A stretch of DNA of 41,240 bases from Micavibrio sp. TMED27 (GTDB lineage Bacteria > Pseudomonadota > Alphaproteobacteria > Micavibrionales > Micavibrionaceae), in assembly GCA_002167715.1 (NCBI GenBank), contig NHCG01000010.1, positions 320,392 through 361,631 of the forward strand. The letters are read 5' to 3'. The translations under genes and the position numbers were made by a program. How positions within the stretch are numbered: position 1 is the first letter of the stretch; every line of letters starts with the position of its first letter. The notes beneath the pieces were generated by a model. That model did no database searches. It saw only the letters and a program-made list of their open reading frames with translations, and was not told the DNA's origin. Below are positions 34,242 to 41,240 of this stretch, in pieces.

Positions 34242-34676
34242 TTATTCTTTATTAGTTTCTGTTTTTACCTTGGTATTTTTTTCGGTATTATTGCTGTGTA
34301 TAACAAGGTTATCAACTCTGGCGTTCATAGCTCTAAAGTCGTCAGCAACCCGATTTTCTAAATTTTGATATTTATCAAAAATATATTTGGATTCAGAGTT
34401 AATCGTTTCATTCAGTTTGGTTAGTTTGCTATCAAGGTGGATGTAGATAGTGGCGGCGAGGACTATAACAGTAAGTAACGCACCTACATACCTCCATAGA
34501 TTCTTAACATCGCTTTTTAGCTCAGCATGGTCAGAAGCGGGGGTATAGCTTTTATTAAACTTTTCCGTTTGTTCAGTAATCTGTTTTTGAACTTCTCTAT
34601 CAAGTTGCGATTTTAACGCGGGGGATACAGAAGGAGGCGCTGGAGGATAAATTGGCTGAGGGGTATCTTTACTCAC
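34242..34676 (-). CDS. Unknown membrane-anchored coiled-coil protein (island operon gene 3)
   Basis: 144 aa starting with GTG at 34676, overlapping the previous stop (GTGA). The Pro-rich N-terminus (QPIYPPAPPSVSPAL) precedes a charged helix (about 20-58). One membrane helix follows (about 64-80, YVGALLTVIVLAATIYIHL), then a long heptad-like helix (LTKLNETINSESKYIFDKYQNLENRVADDFRAM) and a polar tail. This resembles the general plan of phage or secretion-type membrane coiled-coil proteins, but no family is recognised. Confidence 0.65.
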   Translation of the reverse strand: MSKDTPQPIYPPAPPSVSPALKSQLDREVQKQITEQTEKFNKSYTPASDHAELKSDVKNLWRYVGALLTVIVLAATIYIHLDSKLTKLNETINSESKYIFDKYQNLENRVADDFRAMNARVDNLVIHSNNTEKNTKVKTETNKE

Positions 34677-34924
34677 AGTGCCCCCACTAACTTTGTAATA
34701 GCAAAATTTATTTCTTTAGAGTTATCGGATAATTCTAATGCTCTTTTTATGAGATCTTTGGAGATTTCTGTTATCTGCTCCTCTGATAAATCTCCAGCCT
34801 TAGCAGCAGCAATAAGGCTATCGGAAACCTCAAGGATTTCATTTGAAATTCTCAAGTCTTGCGCAGCATTTGAGCGAGCAAGAGAAAGTACCCTGTACCA
34901 ATCATTTTGAGTGTCTGCTGTCAT
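34673..34924 (-). CDS. Unknown small helical protein (island operon gene 2)
   Basis: 83 aa, all-helical and acidic (NEILEVSDSLIAAAKAGDLSEEQITEISKDLIKRALELSDNS), with no membrane segment. Start and stop overlap the neighbouring genes by 4 bp (ATGA at 34921-34924, GTGA at 34673-34676), so translation is coupled. No family is recognised. Confidence 0.65.
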   Translation of the reverse strand: MTADTQNDWYRVLSLARSNAAQDLRISNEILEVSDSLIAAAKAGDLSEEQITEISKDLIKRALELSDNSKEINFAITKLVGAL

Positions 34925-35310
34925 GATTTCTTTCTAAATTGAACGTCTATTGTGATTGGTCCTTGCTGGACTTGTGTGCGTAATATTAGTTCTTCGCCTA
35001 ATTTTGTTATTTTAACGATGCCACTGTAATTTTGCGGTTCTCTTGTCATGACCCCATTTGCATTCATTAACCCAACTGTGGGCGGGGTGTCTTTAGGGTC
35101 TAGTAAGGCTTTAAAGCTCATTTCTCCATTTTTAGGAGTGCTAAATTCAGCATTCCAAATAACTCCTAGAGCATCTACACCTGTTAAAGTGTTGTTTTCT
35201 ACTTTTGCTGAACCGAAACCTGGTTCATAGAAATTTTCAAGTTGGGGTGACGACGCGTATGTAACATCATACATTCCTTGTAAATCATCCAGTGTAATTT
35301 CTTGAGACAT
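34921..35310 (-). CDS. Unknown soluble protein (island operon gene 1)
   Basis: 129 aa, beta-rich (ENFYEPGFGSAKVENNTLTG, GVIWNAEFSTPKNGEMSFKA, SGIVKITKLGEELILRTQVQ, TIDVQFRKKS). It looks like a small beta-barrel or ligand-binding fold, without signal peptide. It is the first of three tightly overlapping genes; its leader runs back into the structured region at 35.39 kb. The function is unknown. Confidence 0.65.
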   Translation of the reverse strand: MSQEITLDDLQGMYDVTYASSPQLENFYEPGFGSAKVENNTLTGVDALGVIWNAEFSTPKNGEMSFKALLDPKDTPPTVGLMNANGVMTREPQNYSGIVKITKLGEELILRTQVQQGPITIDVQFRKKS

Positions 35311-35857
35311 TTTAAAACCTACTTATTTTGTATTCGAAGCCAGCATATACAAAAACTCCAAAAAATCTAGTTTTTGTGTTTATGGCGTCAGTCCGCACAT
35401 ATACGACAAGAGAACATATGTGCGGATATACCCCCTTCCGTCCCCCTAAAGGGGGAGACACACACTTCTATTACCATTTCTTTTTCATTTTCTGCATTAG
35501 CAGCCGTGAAAATTTGAACATTTCAATTCAGATGGGGCTTTGGTAGCAGAAGAGAAGTTCTTGCTTTTTTTACCATTAAAAAGCACTATCAGGATGAGTT
35601 TGCGTTTTCGCAAACTTGGGGCTTAGTAACCTCTCAATTACATGCGGCTGGCATCAGCCGTTAGTGATGCGTTTTCATTAAAGACGTAATCACAGGATGC
35701 CGCTCCTTCGGTCTTATGGCCGGGAGCGGCGGCTATGTCCAAGGCTCCGGCTCAAAGGCCGTCGGCCATTTGTCATGTGATTGATGGTTACTAACTCCCG
35801 GCTACCAAGAGGTTTTCTCTTGGTGGCCTGTTAGATTTTAAGGCTAAGGGGTGGTTT
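35311..35857. other. Divergent non-coding region rich in hairpins
   Basis: A 547-bp gap between two divergent island gene sets. It holds several perfect stems: TCCGCACATAT/ATATGTGCGGA (35392-35402 with 35416-35426), TCCCCC/GGGGGA (35441-35456), AGTTTGCG/CGCAAACT around TTTT (35597-35616), GCCGCTCC/GGAGCGGC (35699-35730) and a 12-bp stem at 35800-35828. Nested pairs link distant parts: TTGGTAGC 35540 with GCTACCAA 35801, TTAGTAACC 35623 with GGTTACTAA 35786, AATCACA 35688 with TGTGATT 35776. It could be a structured RNA, a leader of the + strand genes, or an origin-like DNA structure. Confidence 0.7.
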
Positions 35858-36106
35858 ATGACAGATCTTATCATACGATTTATGAATACGATTATAGGCT
35901 TTACAGCAGGAGCTTTTGTGATTGGTGGTGGGCTAATGGGTATGCTTTATGTTTTGGATGAAGATCCATTACTAATGATTTTTTATATCCCACTTGGATT
36001 AATTATTGGTTTAATTGCTGCTACTATTATTCTAGGTATTCCGTTACTGGCTTTACGGATAAATCAGAATCTTGAAGAAATTAATTCAAAAATAAAGGCC
36101 GATTAG
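35858..36106 (+). CDS. Small two-helix membrane protein, unknown
   Basis: 82 aa from the ATG at 35858, after AAGGGG. Two membrane helices (about 9-30, TIIGFTAGAFVIGGGLMGMLYV; about 40-65, IFYIPLGLIIGLIAATIILGIPLLA) face a short charged tail. No family is recognised. It lies 2 bp before the next gene on the same strand, so the two are one operon. Confidence 0.6.
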   Translation: MTDLIIRFMNTIIGFTAGAFVIGGGLMGMLYVLDEDPLLMIFYIPLGLIIGLIAATIILGIPLLALRINQNLEEINSKIKAD

Positions 36107-36108
36107 AA

Positions 36109-36408
36109 ATGAAGAAATCACAAATATTTTTTGTACTAGCATTCTTAATGCTAGGTTATTGGGCAACACATAATTATGACGTAAACGCCTCATGCTACGA
36201 CATTTTAGAAATAGGCAAACCGCTCCATGGCCCGATATTGCTTGATAAGTGCAAAGGCAGAACTTGGACGCTTGTTCAGGATGAAACTACTCTAACTCAG
36301 CTTGGGTATGTTTCAGATGATGGTGAAGATGAAGAAATAAATACGGTCGTCTGGACTAGAGTTCCCAGAGGTGGGGGAGTTATAACTTTTGGCGACAAAG
36401 ATAAATAA
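36109..36408 (+). CDS. Small exported/anchored protein, unknown
   Basis: 99 aa. The N-terminal hydrophobic segment KKSQIFFVLAFLMLGYWA can be a signal or anchor. A small domain with two Cys follows (ASCYDILEIGKPLHGPILLDKC), then an acidic loop. It is probably periplasmic. No family is recognised. It is convergent with the Cys-rich protein gene that ends at 36410. Confidence 0.6.
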   Translation: MKKSQIFFVLAFLMLGYWATHNYDVNASCYDILEIGKPLHGPILLDKCKGRTWTLVQDETTLTQLGYVSDDGEDEEINTVVWTRVPRGGGVITFGDKDK

Positions 36409-36409
36409 A

Positions 36410-36619
36410 CTATTTTAAGCGTTGAGCTGCAGCTTGTTTTTGCTCATTAGTCATCTTCCTTTTGTGAAAAGGGTTCTTACCCATGCGATAAGGCCATAAG
36501 TCGCAGTCTTTAGCTGCACACTTTTGAACTTCTGAGTATTTGCCAGCACAGCAGTCGATACATTTTTTTCGTATGACCTTTAATAGAGGCTTTTTTGTGT
36601 GACCGTGTAAATCTTCCAT
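36410..36619 (-). CDS. Small Cys-rich mobile-element protein
   Basis: 69 aa from the ATG at 36619, which follows GAGGGA by 6 nt and avoids the 43-bp overlap the longer frame would have with alpA. The motif KKCIDCCAGKYSEVQKCAAKDCDLWPYRMGKNPF, with five Cys and a terminal basic tail, is a recurrent small protein of phages and integrated elements and is likely to bind zinc. It has no assigned function. It is second in the alpA operon, 14 bp after alpA. Confidence 0.7.
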   Translation of the reverse strand: MEDLHGHTKKPLLKVIRKKCIDCCAGKYSEVQKCAAKDCDLWPYRMGKNPFHKRKMTNEQKQAAAQRLK

Positions 36620-36633
36620 GTTTGTTCCCTCAG

Positions 36634-36843
36634 CTAAGAAGCGATCGACCGTTGATTGATACGATCTTGCATCCACGCGTCTATTTCACTCTCTAGCCAT
36701 CCGACAGAGCGAGCGCCTAAGTTGATGTTTGCTGGAAACTTGCCTTCACTTATGCTGAGATAAATAGAACTTCGGCTCAAACCAGTACGCGCCATAACGT
36801 CTGTTAATCTCAGGAAGCGTTCTTTTTTAGGTGTGTCTAACAT
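36634..36843 (-). CDS. AlpA-family regulator
   Basis: 69 aa, with FLRLTDVMARTGLSRSSIYLSISEGKFPANINLGARSVGWLESEIDAWMQDR, the AlpA/MerR-like excisionase fold. Known role: activation of integrase or excision in P4-like and CP4-type elements. It lies in the same island, about 850 bp from the integrase, on the same strand. The ATG follows AAAGGA by 5 nt. Confidence 0.9.
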   Translation of the reverse strand: MLDTPKKERFLRLTDVMARTGLSRSSIYLSISEGKFPANINLGARSVGWLESEIDAWMQDRINQRSIAS

Positions 36844-36943
36844 TTGTATCCTTTCTATGTTTGTCCAAGTGGATACAAATATTTTTAATAGAATTTAGGC
36901 TGTCGCCATAAAGATGATGGAAGGAAAATTCCTTTCAGAAAAA

Positions 36944-37666
36944 TTAGGAAATTTTCTGATCGTGGCGCTCTTTGTGTGTTTCTTTAATAGCAGTTTCTAT
37001 TTGAGAGATTGTGACATTCGGGTCTATAGGTTCAATAATGAATTTTAGCAGCTCAGAATCGCCTATTTCTCTTTTCGATATGTATTCGCCTTTGTGGTAA
37101 CGGCTTTGTTGAAACTTGTGGCCTATAATTTTTTCCAATAGGCGTTCAATTGAAATCACCCAATGATTAAGAGTGTTGCTCTTTTTAAAGCTTCGAAATC
37201 TACTATATTCAAGCGAACGCTTAATGGAATCTGAAATTACTGACAATAATTGCATTGTCTTAGTCGGCGCATCGGTTTTATTGAATCCAAAATGCTTTTC
37301 ATCTCTTATTTCAGGCAAGAACCCCATTAATGAGGGATAATGAAATTTAATTTGCTCATAAAAACCATTAACCAATTCGTTACTGAAATTTTCAGATTGA
37401 AAAACTTTGTCTAATGAAGACTCAGCTTTTTCTATGTGTTGAAGTGCTTTTTCAAGCTCTTCTTTTATTTTATGGGGAGGCAATGAATCGTAAAAATTAT
37501 AACCGCGTATGTAGCTTCTTGCTGATACAGAAATTTGTTTCTCTAGTTCTACTTTCAAGCTGTGGTCTTCAATATCCAAAATATTGAACAGTTCATCAAA
37601 AAATTCAGAAGAATATGACTTTTCATTTCCAAGTGGCTTGATGGCTTGAGTTTCTGCTTTTGTCAT
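36944..37666 (-). CDS. Unknown protein translationally coupled to the integrase
   Basis: 240 aa from the ATG at 37666, which overlaps the integrase stop as ATGA (37666-37663); a longer frame from 37702 is less likely. It is a soluble, helix-rich protein (EELEKALQHIEKAESSLDKVF, KTMQLLSVISDSIKRSLEYSRF, HWVISIERLLEKIIGH). No family is recognised. Tight coupling to int suggests a role linked to the element, either in its transfer or as cargo. Confidence 0.65.
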   Translation of the reverse strand: MTKAETQAIKPLGNEKSYSSEFFDELFNILDIEDHSLKVELEKQISVSARSYIRGYNFYDSLPPHKIKEELEKALQHIEKAESSLDKVFQSENFSNELVNGFYEQIKFHYPSLMGFLPEIRDEKHFGFNKTDAPTKTMQLLSVISDSIKRSLEYSRFRSFKKSNTLNHWVISIERLLEKIIGHKFQQSRYHKGEYISKREIGDSELLKFIIEPIDPNVTISQIETAIKETHKERHDQKIS

Positions 37667-38847
37667 GATGCCCTCAATTTGTCGAGGTGGTCTGCCCACC
37701 ATTGCATCATTTGGCGGCGTTCGTCCAAATATTGGGCGTGGTTGTAGGAGGCCCTGACTTTGTTGTTATCTTGCCGTGATTGTTGAGCTTCGATGGCATC
37801 GGGGTTGAAACCGTGTTCGTTGAGGATGGTGGAGGCTGTGCCTCTCATGCCGTGGACTGTTAACTTGCTTTTGTAGCCCAAGCGGTAGAGGGCGCGGGTC
37901 ATTGTGCCGCTGCTCATAACGCTGCGTGGATTGCGCTTTTGCGGGAAGACGTATTCGAATACGCCGTTCATGCTTTTTAGTTCTTTTAGGATTTCCATTG
38001 ATTGCCTTGATAACGGCACAACGTGGGGCTTATTCATTTTCATGCGCTCGGCAGGGATGCGCCATTCGGAACGATCAAAGATAAATTCATCCCATCGGGC
38101 TTCACGTAGCTCTGTGTGGCGAATGAATACTAGCATCATAAGTTTGAGGGCAAGCTTGGTTTGTTTTTCACCGTCGAAGTTTTCAACGGCGCGGAGGTAT
38201 TCGGGGAGGTCGTACTCTTCAAGGTGGGGGTTATGTTTTACTTCCTGCCTTAGAAGGATGTCTCTGGGTTTGATGTGCAGCGCCACGTTGCGATCTGTAA
38301 TTTCTTCGACAACGGCATAATCAAGAACGCGTTTGATATTTTGGTATGCGCGTTTGGCTATATCGAGTGCGCCACTATCTTCGATGCGTTGGACACAGCG
38401 AATAACATCTTTCGGGGTAATGGTTGCAACTGGGTATTTGCCTAGGAATGGGAAGACGTGCATTTCAATTCTGCGCCATGTTTTAACAGCGTGAGTTTCT
38501 TTCCATGTTTGGCGTTGTCTTGCGTACCATTGCTCGGCAACGGATTGGAATGTGTGTTCAGCATCTTTAAAGACTTGCTGCTTTAGTTTTTGCTTTTCGT
38601 GTGAGGGGTCTTTGTTGTCTTTGAGAAGGGCTTTGGCTTCAGCTCTCATTTCTCGTGCTTGTGCTAGTGATACATCGGGATATACGCCAATGGCGAGGCG
38701 TTTTTCTTTTCCAGCGAAGCGATATTTCATGCGCCAATATTTTGAGCCGTTAGGCATGACCTCAAGATACATGCCTTGACCATCGGCTTTGCGATAGGCT
38801 TTTTCTTGTGGTTTGGCGTTTTTACAATCTATCTGCGTTAGGGGCAT
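37663..38847 (-). CDS. int: P4-type tyrosine integrase of the island
   Basis: 394 aa: N-terminal arm-binding domain (DUF4102, 'KADGQGMYLEVMPNGSKYWRM', 'RLAIGVYPDVSLAQARE'), core-binding domain (about 97-185) and catalytic domain with R248 (TELREARW), H332 and R335 (VHGMRGTAST) and Y368 (RASYNHAQYL). The family's box-II His in 'QLAH' or 'QLSH' is here R358 (EAQQSRQD). The ATG at 38847 lies inside an ATGCCCC-type repeat, suggesting self-regulation. It lies 160 bp inside the intact tRNA-Met. Confidence 0.93.
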   Translation of the reverse strand: MPLTQIDCKNAKPQEKAYRKADGQGMYLEVMPNGSKYWRMKYRFAGKEKRLAIGVYPDVSLAQAREMRAEAKALLKDNKDPSHEKQKLKQQVFKDAEHTFQSVAEQWYARQRQTWKETHAVKTWRRIEMHVFPFLGKYPVATITPKDVIRCVQRIEDSGALDIAKRAYQNIKRVLDYAVVEEITDRNVALHIKPRDILLRQEVKHNPHLEEYDLPEYLRAVENFDGEKQTKLALKLMMLVFIRHTELREARWDEFIFDRSEWRIPAERMKMNKPHVVPLSRQSMEILKELKSMNGVFEYVFPQKRNPRSVMSSGTMTRALYRLGYKSKLTVHGMRGTASTILNEHGFNPDAIEAQQSRQDNNKVRASYNHAQYLDERRQMMQWWADHLDKLRAS

Positions 38848-38909
38848 GTGGGGGCATTTCTTTTGGTGAAAATTCCTTATGCCCCCAAATGTGCCCCTTT
38901 ATGCCCCCA
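38841..38909. repeat. Integrase arm-type repeats at the int promoter
   Basis: Inverted copies GGGGCATGTGGGGGCAT (38841-38857) and direct copies ATGCCCCC, TGTGCCCC, ATGCCCCC (38879-38909) face each other around 38868. The int start codon is inside the first. Similar units lie at 34219-34238. The pattern suits binding of the arm domain and autorepression. Confidence 0.55.
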
Positions 38910-39006
38910 GATGTCAATAAATTTGCTGGGATGCCTGTGGATCAAGCGCATCTCGTAACCCTTGTTTTTCAAGGTGTTTTGGACGTTCCGGGATTTCGTT
39001 GGAAGA

Positions 39007-39034
39007 AAAAATGGTAGCGGTGGAGAGATTTGAA
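39007..39034. repeat. Right attachment repeat of the island, in tRNA-Met
   Basis: 28 bp identical to 31761-31788, covering the last 23 nt of tRNA-Met plus five adjacent bases. Being in the intact tRNA, this copy shows that the element restored the gene on insertion. Confidence 0.9.
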
Positions 39035-39087
39035 CTCCCGACACAAGGATTATGATTCCTCTGCTCTAACCCCTGAGCTACACCGCC
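39012..39087 (-). tRNA. tRNA-Met(CAT), island target
   Basis: On the minus strand GGCGGTG pairs with CACCGCT, the discriminator is A and CCA is encoded. The anticodon loop ATCATAA gives CAT. The acceptor has a normal paired first position (here G1-U72) and the D-arm is elongator-like, so it is not initiator tRNA. An Ile2 (lysidine) identity cannot be fully excluded. Confidence 0.92.
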
Positions 39088-39280
39088 ACGTGTGATAGGG
39101 CAAATTTAAGTCGCTTATATGGCTTTTTTATAGTGCACTTGTCAAGCCTTATGCGCTGTTTCATCCAAAAAAATATTTAAGAAAATTGAAATGTTGCATT
39201 GCGTCACAGTGCCTTAGTGTACTTAGCTCTCATACGCGCTATAATATTAGTATGGCTTAAAAAAATGGAGATTCAAATAT

Positions 39281-41236
39281 ATGAACACAAATAAGACTTA
39301 CCCGCCGTCAGGTGAGATCCTTAAAGGTATTGGTATCACTGAAGAGAAATATGAATCGATGTACAAAGGCTCGATTGAGCAACCTGAGGTGTTCTGGGCT
39401 GTACAGTCAAAAAGAATCGATTGGTTCAAGCAGCCGACAATCATTAAAAATACAAGTTTTGAAGGTGATGTATCTATTAAATGGTATGAAGATGGTGTTT
39501 TGAATGCCTGCTTCAACTGTGTTGATCGCCATTTGCCTAAGAAAGAGAATGATGTTGCACTTATTTGGGAAGGTGATGACCCAAATGATGATGCTAAGGT
39601 TACGTATGGAGAGTTATTAAGCGAAGTTTCCCGGCTTGCGAATGCGCTTAAGGCTCTGGATGTAAAAAAAGGCGATCGCGTTATCATTTATATGCCGATG
39701 GTTTTAGAAGCTGTGTATGCGATGTTAGCTTGTGCACGAATTGGTGCTGTACACTCTGTTGTTTTTGGTGGGTTTTCACCAGATGCGCTTAGAAACCGTA
39801 TTGATGATTGCGAAGCGAAAGTCGTTTTGACAGCTGATGAAGGTGTGCGAGGCGGACGTAATGTACCGCTTAAGTATAATGTTGATGCTGCTGTTGAAGG
39901 AAGCGGTGTTGAAAAAGTCTTGGTACTTAAGCATCGCGGCGGTGATATTAATTGGAATGAAAGCCGTGACATCTGGTGGAACAGTCTTGTTGATGCGCAA
40001 TCAGATGTATGTCCATGTGAAGAGATGAACGCTGAGGATCCTTTATTTATTCTTTATACATCTGGGTCGACTGGAAAGCCTAAGGGGGTTTTGCATACAA
40101 CAGGCGGTTATATGGTTTATGCGTCATTAACGCATGAGGCAGCCTTTGATTACCGTGAAGGTGAAGTCTATTGGTGTACAGCAGATGTTGGCTGGGTTAC
40201 TGGACATAGTTATATTGTTTACGGGCCGCTGGCTAATGGGGCTACGTCATTGGTATTTGAAGGTGTGCCTAGCTACCCTGATTATAGCCGTTTTTGGCAG
40301 GTCGTTGACAAGCATCAGGTTAATATTTTCTATACAGCGCCGACCGCTATTCGCGCATTGCTTAGGGAAGGGGATGGTCCTGTGACGAAGACCTCTCGTA
40401 AGTCTTTGCGTGTTTTAGGGACTGTTGGTGAGCCAATTAATACAGAGGCATGGCTTTGGTATTACGAGGTTGTTGGTGATGGGCGTTGTCCTGTCATTGA
40501 TACGTGGTGGCAAACGGAAACAGGTGGATTTATGGTGACTCCGTTGCCGTGTCATACATTGAAGCCTGGTAAGGCTATGAAGCCGTTCTTTGGTATTAAG
40601 CCTGCCTTGGTTGATAATGACGGAAATATACTAGATGATGATGCTGAGCGTGATGAGCGCGGTGCTATTGAGGGTAATTTTGTTATGCTTGATAGTTGGC
40701 CAGGTCAAATGAGGACTGTTTACGGTGATCATGAGCGCTTTATTCAAACATATTTTTCAACATTCCCGGGTAAGTATTTCTCAGGTGATGGCGCACGCCG
40801 TGACCGTGATGGAGATTACCGTATTACCGGTCGTGTTGATGATGTGATTAATGTGTCTGGTCATAGGCTAGGAACAGCTGAGATCGAAGATGCATTAGAT
40901 GAGCATCCTCAAGTTTCTGAATCGGCTGTTATTGGCTATCCTCATGATATTAAAGGGCAGGGTATCTATGCATATGTGACTTTGTTTGAAGGGGTTGAGG
41001 CAACAGATGATCTGAAAAGGGATATCGTTAAGACTGTTCGCTCTATTATCGGGCCAATTGCAACACCAGATATTATTCAGTTTACGGAGTCACTTCCGAA
41101 AACACGTTCGGGTAAGATTATGCGCCGTATATTGCGTAAGATTGCAGCGAATGAAGAGAGTAGTATTGGTGACACGTCTACACTGGCGGATCCATCGGTT
41201 GTTACGGACCTTATTAAAGGTAGAACCGCCGTTTAA
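39281..41236 (+). CDS. acs: Acetyl-CoA synthetase (AMP-forming)
   Basis: A complete 651-aa enzyme that makes acetyl-CoA from acetate, ATP and CoA in the cytoplasm. It has the adenylation motifs [15 protein letters not shown] and [47 protein letters not shown], and the catalytic/acetylated K612 in [17 protein letters not shown]. Length and sequence match Acs closely. A TATAAT-like hexamer lies at 39240-39245 without a clear -35 box. It stands alone, outside the island, just upstream of tRNA-Met and divergent from it. Confidence 0.97.
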   Translation: MNTNKTYPPSGEILKGIGITEEKYESMYKGSIEQPEVFWAVQSKRIDWFKQPTIIKNTSFEGDVSIKWYEDGVLNACFNCVDRHLPKKENDVALIWEGDDPNDDAKVTYGELLSEVSRLANALKALDVKKGDRVIIYMPMVLEAVYAMLACARIGAVHSVVFGGFSPDALRNRIDDCEAKVVLTADEGVRGGRNVPLKYNVDAAVEGSGVEKVLVLKHRGGDINWNESRDIWWNSLVDAQSDVCPCEEMNAEDPLFILYTSGSTGKPKGVLHTTGGYMVYASLTHEAAFDYREGEVYWCTADVGWVTGHSYIVYGPLANGATSLVFEGVPSYPDYSRFWQVVDKHQVNIFYTAPTAIRALLREGDGPVTKTSRKSLRVLGTVGEPINTEAWLWYYEVVGDGRCPVIDTWWQTETGGFMVTPLPCHTLKPGKAMKPFFGIKPALVDNDGNILDDDAERDERGAIEGNFVMLDSWPGQMRTVYGDHERFIQTYFSTFPGKYFSGDGARRDRDGDYRITGRVDDVINVSGHRLGTAEIEDALDEHPQVSESAVIGYPHDIKGQGIYAYVTLFEGVEATDDLKRDIVKTVRSIIGPIATPDIIQFTESLPKTRSGKIMRRILRKIAANEESSIGDTSTLADPSVVTDLIKGRTAV

Positions 41237-41240
41237 GCCC

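Noticed and set aside
35540-35830. Integron attC site or retron msr/msd RNA
   Set aside because: No GTTRRRY/RYYYAAC core sites in the right positions, no integron integrase and no reverse transcriptase nearby.
36634-36676. 43-bp overlap of the Cys-rich gene with alpA
   Set aside because: The start at 36619 has a good Shine-Dalgarno sequence (GAGGGA) and removes the overlap, so the longer frame is not needed.

Overview
The window looks like chromosome from a low-GC (about 40% by eye) Gram-negative alphaproteobacterium. The evidence is tRNAs of alphaproteobacterial type, RND/outer-membrane-factor efflux, a TonB receptor, lipoproteins, a P4-type integrase with an AlpA regulator, and a DotM/DotL pair from a type IVB (Dot/Icm, IncI-like) secretion system. 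I cannot name the genus.

Layout. 1-1.0 kb: the 3' part of a Fic-fold gene with a decayed active-site motif, then an ArsR-type regulator. 1.0-5.75 kb (minus): dotM, an unknown single-pass membrane protein, dotL and a pseudopilin-like protein in tight order, i.e. the coupling-protein module of a type IVB system. 6.0-6.2 kb: tRNA-Thr and tRNA-Gln. 6.4-10.5 kb: a membrane protein of unknown function, the manganese exporter mntP under a yybP-ykoY riboswitch, a secreted beta-propeller protein, an exported glutathione peroxidase and a DUF3429 membrane protein. 10.7-14.5 kb: a five-gene overlapping operon (chalcone-isomerase-like, MFS, DUF3833 lipoprotein, two SDRs). 14.7-20.4 kb: a complete tripartite RND efflux operon preceded by a long inverted repeat and a TetR-type site. 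20.4-22.6 kb: a REC-kinase-REC hybrid protein diverging from a small membrane protein that has a textbook sigma-54 promoter. 22.6-27.2 kb: a YfiR-like periplasmic protein and TonB receptor, divergent from a chemoreceptor. 27.3-29.7 kb: an autoregulated-looking tetR-gst-adh operon. 29.8-31.6 kb: an SDR of distinctly higher GC, an exported protein and tRNA-Glu.

31.76-39.03 kb is a genomic island of about 7.3 kb inserted in the 3' end of tRNA-Met(CAT). A 28-bp exact direct repeat (31761-31788 and 39007-39034) bounds it, and the integrase lies just inside the intact tRNA. Inside are an acyltransferase-3/SGNH surface-polysaccharide acyltransferase, a remnant of a second and different integrase, a three-gene overlapping operon of unknown function, a strongly structured non-coding region of about 450 bp, two small membrane-protein genes, a Cys-rich small protein, an AlpA regulator and an unknown gene coupled to the integrase. 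A degenerate third attachment-like sequence at 34.13 kb beside the integrase remnant, and integrase-arm-like 'atgccccc' repeats at 34.22 kb and 38.84-38.91 kb, suggest that two elements were stacked or nested at the same tRNA. 39.3-41.2 kb: acetyl-CoA synthetase.

The island is the most promising place for something undescribed: the 34.2-35.3 kb operon and the structured region at 35.39-35.83 kb have no family I can name.
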